A stretch of DNA of 64,000 nt from Vibrio hepatarius (GTDB lineage: Bacteria > Pseudomonadota > Gammaproteobacteria > Enterobacterales > Vibrionaceae), in NCBI RefSeq assembly GCF_011806575.1, contig NZ_JAATOO010000002.1, forward strand, positions 124,001 to 188,000. Direction: 5' to 3'. Positions 59,354 through 64,000 of the stretch are shown here, piece by piece. The stretch's first letter is position 1. The number at the start of each line of letters is the position of its first letter. The position numbers and the translations under genes are program-made. Below the pieces are notes generated by a model. It searched no databases, was not told the DNA's origin, and was given only the letters and a program-made list of their open reading frames with translations.

Positions 59354-59540
59354 TATGTGCTCTCATCTATGAATTTTTTCGTCGTATAGCGGTCTGATAG
59401 TGCTGTAAGCTACAAATTCCTTTATTATAAGAACCGTTTTATTTTAATTTCGGTCACCCACTGCCCAGAGACTTTAGTCCCTGCATATGGCTTGGAAGCT
59501 ATAACCGGATATACCCAGATCAACAGGATAGTAAAACTCG

Positions 59541-61853
59541 ATGTCACCTTTCTCCCGCACCGTGTTAGCCGCTTCAATCAGTGCTGCTCTTTTCGTGCCT
59601 CAGACTCAAGCAGAAGCTATGTTAGACGATAGTGTGCAGGAACTGCCCGCTATAGATCAATGTTTGATCGATGAGCCTGAACCAGAAAACCCGAATCAGC
59701 AACCAGTAAAAGTCGAAGCCGACACGCTAGAAGCCATTAATGGTCAACGAGCCACTTACAAAGGCAATGTGGTTGTCGTACAAGGTAATAAACGCGTACA
59801 AGCTGATCAAGTTACGCTGCACCAGAAAGAGAACATCATTGTCGCGGAAGGCAATGTAACCTTCAGTGATGGTGCAATAAAAACCACCTCAGATAAAGCG
59901 ACAAATAACCTCAACAGCGATGAAATGACGCTGGAAAACACAAAGTATGAATTCCTTTGTGAACAAGGTCGTGGAGACGCGGTTTACATCGCCAGAACAG
60001 GCAAAGCGGTTTATGAAATCGACGATGGCAGCATCACTTCGTGTCCTGAAGGGGACAAATCATGGCGTATCCGAGCTTCAGACATTGATGTTGACCAAGA
60101 CGAAGAAGAAGCAACGTTCTACAACACGCGCTTTGAAATCTTAGATGTGCCCGTATTCTACTTACCTTACGTTACGGTGCCAATCGGTGATACACGTAAG
60201 ACGGGTTTCCTCTACCCAACCGTCTCGTATGGTTCAAGTGACGGTTACGAAATGGCCGTTCCGTTTTACTGGAACATTGCGCCAAACTACGACTTGGAAA
60301 CCACCGTCAAGTACATGCAGCAGCGTGGCACACAGTTAAACAACAAATTCCGCTACTTGACCAGCTTTGGGGAAGGCTCTCTGGATTCTGAGTTTTTACC
60401 CGATGACCGAAAATACACAGAAAAAGGTGACCGTTGGGGCTTCCAATACCAACACGATGGCATCTACCAAAAATCGTGGAAGTTCCATGTCGACTACTCA
60501 AAAGTCAGTGATATTGACTACTTCACCGATGTGGACTCTAGTATCGGTAAACGCGAAGACGGTCAGTTAGTGCAAGAAGGTAGTGTGCAGTACCGTGCAT
60601 CTAATTGGGATGCAACGTTACTGACGCGAGATTTTCAAGTTCTTACCGACCGAGACAACCTGCCGTACATGATGTTGCCTCAGCTGACATTTAACTATTA
60701 CGCACCTGAGTTACTGCGTTATCTCGATTTCGATGTCAAAAGTCAGGTAACCCGTTTCGATACAGATGCCGACGGCAAACCTTCCGCGACTCGTGTTCAC
60801 GTCGAGCCTGGCCTGACCATTCCTTTAGGTACGACTTGGGGTTCGTGGGTAACGGAAGCACGCTTCTTAGGGACTTATTACCAACAAGACCTTGATGGCG
60901 TGATTGATTCTGAATTGGAAGAAGAAGTCACCCGATTTATTCCTGAGTTTCGCTCTCACGCTGGTATCGTGCTTGAGCGAGATACCGTGATTCTTGATAG
61001 CTACACACAAACATTGGAACCACAAATCCAATACCTGTATGTACCAGAAGAAGATCAAGACAATATTGCGAACTATGATACAACCTTGCTACAAGCCGAC
61101 TATTACGGCCTGTTTAGAAGCAGAAAATACAGTAGTATTGATAAGATTAAGGCCGCAAACCAATTTAGTTACGGTGCAAGTTCGCGCTTCTTTGATGAAA
61201 ACTATAAAGAGCGCCTAAATATCTCGTTTGGACAAGTTATCTACCTTGATAAAGACGACCGTCTAGATATAACGTCAGACAAACCGTCTCATTACTCAGC
61301 CTGGGCAATCGAGATGGATTTCAACTACGACGATATCGTCTTTTATCATGGTGGCATCCAATACGACGTGGATACCACAGAAGTCCAAATGGCCAACAGT
61401 ACGCTCGAGTATCAGTTCGACCGAGGCTATGTGCAAGCTAACTACCGCTATGTCACGCTCGATTACATCGAGAACACCCTCGGTGATAGCCTGGGTGAAT
61501 TAGACACGATTACGGAAGAAGGTATTTCTCAAGCCGGTTTACTAGCAAGCTACAAGATCAACCATAACTGGAACAGCAGTGTGCAGTACTTCTACGATTT
61601 AACCACCGACGAATCGTTAGAGTGGATGGCGAAGCTGCAATATACCGACGACTGTTGGTACATTGGTTTTACCTATAGTGAACAGCTACGCGACTGGGAT
61701 CCTAACTTCACCAGTTATCCGAATGCGGATCCAGATTATGAAAATAACTTTGGCGTGAACTTTGGCATTATCGGTTTCGGTACCAACTTGGGTAGTGATA
61801 CAGGCAGTGACAACTCTTTAGGTTATGGCCGCCCATTCTTCTTGAATAACTAA
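59541..61853 (+). CDS. lptD: LPS-assembly outer-membrane protein LptD
   Basis: With LptE, inserts lipopolysaccharide into the outer leaflet. 770 residues. Signal peptide (cleavage near 26), an OstA-like periplasmic jellyroll (about 55-190: [36 protein letters not shown]), then the 26-strand barrel (LptD C domain). Cysteines are at 41, 140, 168 and a single one near the C-terminus (DDCWY), whereas E. coli has an adjacent Cys pair there. Disulfide formation would need DsbA/DsbC; dsbC is in this window. surA and pdxA follow as in E. coli. Confidence 0.97.
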   Translation: MSPFSRTVLAASISAALFVPQTQAEAMLDDSVQELPAIDQCLIDEPEPENPNQQPVKVEADTLEAINGQRATYKGNVVVVQGNKRVQADQVTLHQKENIIVAEGNVTFSDGAIKTTSDKATNNLNSDEMTLENTKYEFLCEQGRGDAVYIARTGKAVYEIDDGSITSCPEGDKSWRIRASDIDVDQDEEEATFYNTRFEILDVPVFYLPYVTVPIGDTRKTGFLYPTVSYGSSDGYEMAVPFYWNIAPNYDLETTVKYMQQRGTQLNNKFRYLTSFGEGSLDSEFLPDDRKYTEKGDRWGFQYQHDGIYQKSWKFHVDYSKVSDIDYFTDVDSSIGKREDGQLVQEGSVQYRASNWDATLLTRDFQVLTDRDNLPYMMLPQLTFNYYAPELLRYLDFDVKSQVTRFDTDADGKPSATRVHVEPGLTIPLGTTWGSWVTEARFLGTYYQQDLDGVIDSELEEEVTRFIPEFRSHAGIVLERDTVILDSYTQTLEPQIQYLYVPEEDQDNIANYDTTLLQADYYGLFRSRKYSSIDKIKAANQFSYGASSRFFDENYKERLNISFGQVIYLDKDDRLDITSDKPSHYSAWAIEMDFNYDDIVFYHGGIQYDVDTTEVQMANSTLEYQFDRGYVQANYRYVTLDYIENTLGDSLGELDTITEEGISQAGLLASYKINHNWNSSVQYFYDLTTDESLEWMAKLQYTDDCWYIGFTYSEQLRDWDPNFTSYPNADPDYENNFGVNFGIIGFGTNLGSDTGSDNSLGYGRPFFLNN

Positions 61854-61860
61854 TTTTTCA

Positions 61861-61883
61861 GTTTGCGGCCACGTGCCGCAAAC
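61861..61883 (+). other. Intercistronic hairpin between lptD and surA
   Basis: GTTTGCGGC (61861-61869) pairs perfectly with GCCGCAAAC (61875-61883). It starts 8 bp past the lptD stop and ends 19 bp before surA, without a U tract. Confidence 0.45.
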
Positions 61884-61902
61884 AAGATGTATAGGACTAC
61901 GA

Positions 61903-63198
61903 ATGAAATTTTGGAAACAGTCGCTGTTAGCATTGGTCGCAATTGGTCAAATGAACTTGGCCAACGCGCAACCTGTCGAACTCGATCAGATTAAAGTCAT
62001 TGTAAATAGTGGCGTTATCTTGGAAAGCGATATCGACACCTCGATCAAATCGTTAAAAGCAAACGCAAATAAGAGCGGTCAAGCTCTACCGTCACAAGAC
62101 GTATTGCGCCAGCAAGTGACTGAAAAGCTAATCATTGACACCTTACAACAGCAAGAAGCTGAACGTATTGGCGTTCGTATTGACGACAACCGCCTCAATC
62201 AAGCAATTGAAGAAATCGCACGTAACAACAACCAGTCAGTTGAACAGCTGACGGCGTCTTTAGCAGCGGAAGGACTGAACTACGCAGAGTTTCGTGAGCA
62301 AATTCGCAAAGAAATCTCAGCCAGTGAAGCACGTAATGCGTTAGTGCGCCGCCGCATCAACATTCTTCCAGCAGAAGTCGATAACTTGGCGAGCATTCTT
62401 GCTCAGGAAAGTAACGCCACGGTGCAATACAAAATTGGTCACATCCAGCTGCGACTCAACGACGGGGATGACGCAGAAACAATTAAAGCTCAAGCGCAAG
62501 AAATTGTCGATAAGCTCAACTCTGGCGCTGATTTCAGTACGATGGCATACACCTACTCTAAAGGCCCAAAGGCGCTTCAAGGTGGTGATTGGGGCTGGAT
62601 GCGTAAAGAAGAAATGCCAACCATCTTTGCTGACCAAATCACGATGCAAAACAAGGGCAGTGTGATTGGTCCGTTCCGCAGCGGCGTGGGTTTCCACATT
62701 CTGAAAATCGAGGATGTGAAAGGCTTAGAAACCGTTGCAGTAACTGAAATTAATGCTCGACACATTCTGATTCGTCCAACAGTGATCCTCAGTGATGAAG
62801 GTGTTCAGCGTGAACTGAACGACATCATTGCGCGTATCAATGCTGGCGAAGCCACCTTTGGTGAAATGGCCAAACAGCACAGTGAAGACCCAGGCTCAGC
62901 AGCCCAAGACGGTGAATTGGGCTACCAGACTTCGGACATTTATGTACCAGAATTCAAACTTCAGGTGGATACACTACCAATTGGACAAATCAGCGAACCA
63001 TTTAAAACGGTACATGGTTGGCACATTGTCGAAGTACTCGACCGTCGTCAGGTAGACCGCACAGACTCAGCGTTGAAGAACAAAGCTTACCGCATTCTCT
63101 TTAACCGTAAATTCAATGAAGAAGTCAGCGCATGGTTGCAAGAATTACGCGCAAGCGCTTATATCGAAATCATCAAGGACGATGAAGATGACAGTTAA
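61903..63198 (+). CDS. surA: Periplasmic chaperone / peptidyl-prolyl isomerase SurA
   Basis: Escorts outer-membrane proteins, including LptD, through the periplasm. 431 residues from the ATG at 61903 (AGGAC upstream); the frame opens 10 codons earlier without signal-peptide character. Signal peptide ends LANA near residue 22, an N-terminal chaperone domain follows, then two parvulin domains ([10 protein letters not shown]...GGDWGWM and ARHILIRPT...GELGYQT) and a C-terminal helix. It overlaps pdxA by 11 nt. Confidence 0.97.
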   Translation: MKFWKQSLLALVAIGQMNLANAQPVELDQIKVIVNSGVILESDIDTSIKSLKANANKSGQALPSQDVLRQQVTEKLIIDTLQQQEAERIGVRIDDNRLNQAIEEIARNNNQSVEQLTASLAAEGLNYAEFREQIRKEISASEARNALVRRRINILPAEVDNLASILAQESNATVQYKIGHIQLRLNDGDDAETIKAQAQEIVDKLNSGADFSTMAYTYSKGPKALQGGDWGWMRKEEMPTIFADQITMQNKGSVIGPFRSGVGFHILKIEDVKGLETVAVTEINARHILIRPTVILSDEGVQRELNDIIARINAGEATFGEMAKQHSEDPGSAAQDGELGYQTSDIYVPEFKLQVDTLPIGQISEPFKTVHGWHIVEVLDRRQVDRTDSALKNKAYRILFNRKFNEEVSAWLQELRASAYIEIIKDDEDDS

Positions 63199-64000
63199 AC
63201 GCATCATCGTAACAGCTGGAGAGCCGGCAGGGATTGGGCCAGACTTAGTACTTGCGCTGTCAAAAGACAGTTGGGCACACCAAATTGTCGTGTGCGCAGA
63301 TAAAACCATGCTACAAGAACGCGCTAAGCAGTTGAATATTGACGTCAATCTGATTGACTACGACGCGCAATCACAGCCTATCGCACAACAAGCAGGGTCG
63401 TTGATCGTTGACCATGTGCCGCTTGCACAAGCGACGGTGACAGGCCAGTTAAACGAAGCGAACGGTCACTATGTATTAAAAACACTAGAAAGAGCTGCAT
63501 TAGGCTGTATGAATGGTGAATTTGATGCTATTGTCACCGGCCCTGTACACAAAGGGGTTATTAATCGTGCAGGTGTGGCGTTTAGTGGTCATACCGAGTT
63601 TTTTGCCGAAAAATCTAACACCCCATTGGTTGTGATGATGCTCGCGACAGAAGGACTGCGCGTCGCATTAGTGACAACACATATTCCTTTGGCTTATGTA
63701 TCTAAAGCCGTCACAGAGGAAAGGCTGGAAAAAATCATTCATATTCTCCACAAAGATTTAGTGGAGAAGTTTGCAATTCCGTCGCCAAAAATTTACGTGT
63801 GTGGACTGAATCCACACGCCGGTGAAGATGGTTGTCTCGGTAGAGAAGAAATTGAAACCATCACACCAACACTAGAAAAACTGCGCCAACGTGATGGCAT
63901 TGACCTGATAGGACCGCTTCCGGCGGACACTATCTTCAATGAAAAATACCTTCAAGAAGCTGACGCAGTACTTGGGATGTATCACGATCAGGTACTTCCT
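63188..64000 (+). CDS. pdxA: 4-hydroxythreonine-4-phosphate dehydrogenase (cut by window edge)
   Basis: NAD-dependent enzyme of pyridoxal phosphate synthesis; the first 271 codons are visible. [12 protein letters not shown] at the N-terminus, [13 protein letters not shown], and metal-binding histidines in [17 protein letters not shown] and MYHDQVLP are present. The start is ATG 63188 or in-frame ATG 63182, both inside the end of surA, so translation is coupled. The surA-pdxA order matches E. coli; ksgA would be expected next. Confidence 0.96.
   Translation, partial: MTVKRIIVTAGEPAGIGPDLVLALSKDSWAHQIVVCADKTMLQERAKQLNIDVNLIDYDAQSQPIAQQAGSLIVDHVPLAQATVTGQLNEANGHYVLKTLERAALGCMNGEFDAIVTGPVHKGVINRAGVAFSGHTEFFAEKSNTPLVVMMLATEGLRVALVTTHIPLAYVSKAVTEERLEKIIHILHKDLVEKFAIPSPKIYVCGLNPHAGEDGCLGREEIETITPTLEKLRQRDGIDLIGPLPADTIFNEKYLQEADAVLGMYHDQVLP

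Noticed and set aside
59430-59460. A sigma-E promoter upstream of lptD
   Set aside because: GAACC followed by a GTCA-like element is visible, but neither hexamer nor spacing fits the sigma-E consensus well enough.

Overview
The window is a stretch of Vibrio (Vibrionaceae, Gammaproteobacteria) main-chromosome core genome. The most telling gene is a LuxR/HapR/OpaR/SmcR-type quorum-sensing regulator at 15233-15847, which lies next to hpt. The mrcB-hrpB-sfsA-dksA-gluQ-pcnB-folK-panBC-yadGH-can-hpt order, the pdhR-aceEF-lpdA cluster, the pilABCD-coaE-zapD-yacG run and the nlpD-rpoS region all fit. I do not name the species. I see no prophage, insertion sequence, integron, CRISPR array or defence island. 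Almost every base is assignable to housekeeping genes or their control elements.

Layout. 1-9.8 kb: mrcB (cut by the left edge) and hrpB on the minus strand, then sfsA, dksA, gluQ, pcnB, folK, panB and panC on the plus strand. 9.8-14.9 kb: an ABC-2 exporter pair (yadGH), a SulP anion transporter divergent from an allosteric-type beta-carbonic anhydrase, and hpt. 15.1-15.9 kb: the quorum-sensing regulator, with a leader that looks like a Qrr small-RNA target. 15.9-23.3 kb: the pyruvate dehydrogenase cluster read leftward, pdhR-aceE-aceF-lpdA, with two perfect PdhR boxes upstream. 23.4-29.3 kb: xerD-dsbC-recJ, fldB, ampD, nadC. 29.5-35.5 kb: type IV pilus genes pilABCD continuing into coaE, zapD and yacG.

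35.5-35.8 kb holds an ERIC-like palindromic repeat. 35.8-39.4 kb: the rpsP-rimM-trmD-rplS ribosomal operon and ffh. 39.6-41.8 kb: two membrane-protein genes (ypjD, corB). 41.9-47.8 kb: ftsB-ispD-ispF-truD-surE-pcm-nlpD-rpoS on the minus strand. 47.9-52.3 kb: uppP, a second folK with folB, plsY, an alpha/beta hydrolase and tsaD. 52.4-57.1 kb: the macromolecular synthesis operon rpsU-yqeY-dnaG-rpoD, followed by a lysidine-type tRNA-Ile(CAU). 57.3-64 kb: a short broken reading frame, a YceI-like protein, djlA, then lptD-surA-pdxA (pdxA cut by the right edge).

Recurring themes are envelope construction (mrcB, ampD, nlpD, uppP, lptD, surA, dsbC, djlA), stress and global regulation (dksA, luxR, rpoS, rpoD, pdhR), and cofactor supply (folate, pantothenate/CoA, NAD, PLP). 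The window does not contain an obvious undescribed system. The least explained items are the palindromes between the SulP transporter and the carbonic anhydrase, the inverted repeat with LuxR-like half-sites upstream of yadG, the ERIC-like repeat, and the interrupted reading frame beside the tRNA gene.
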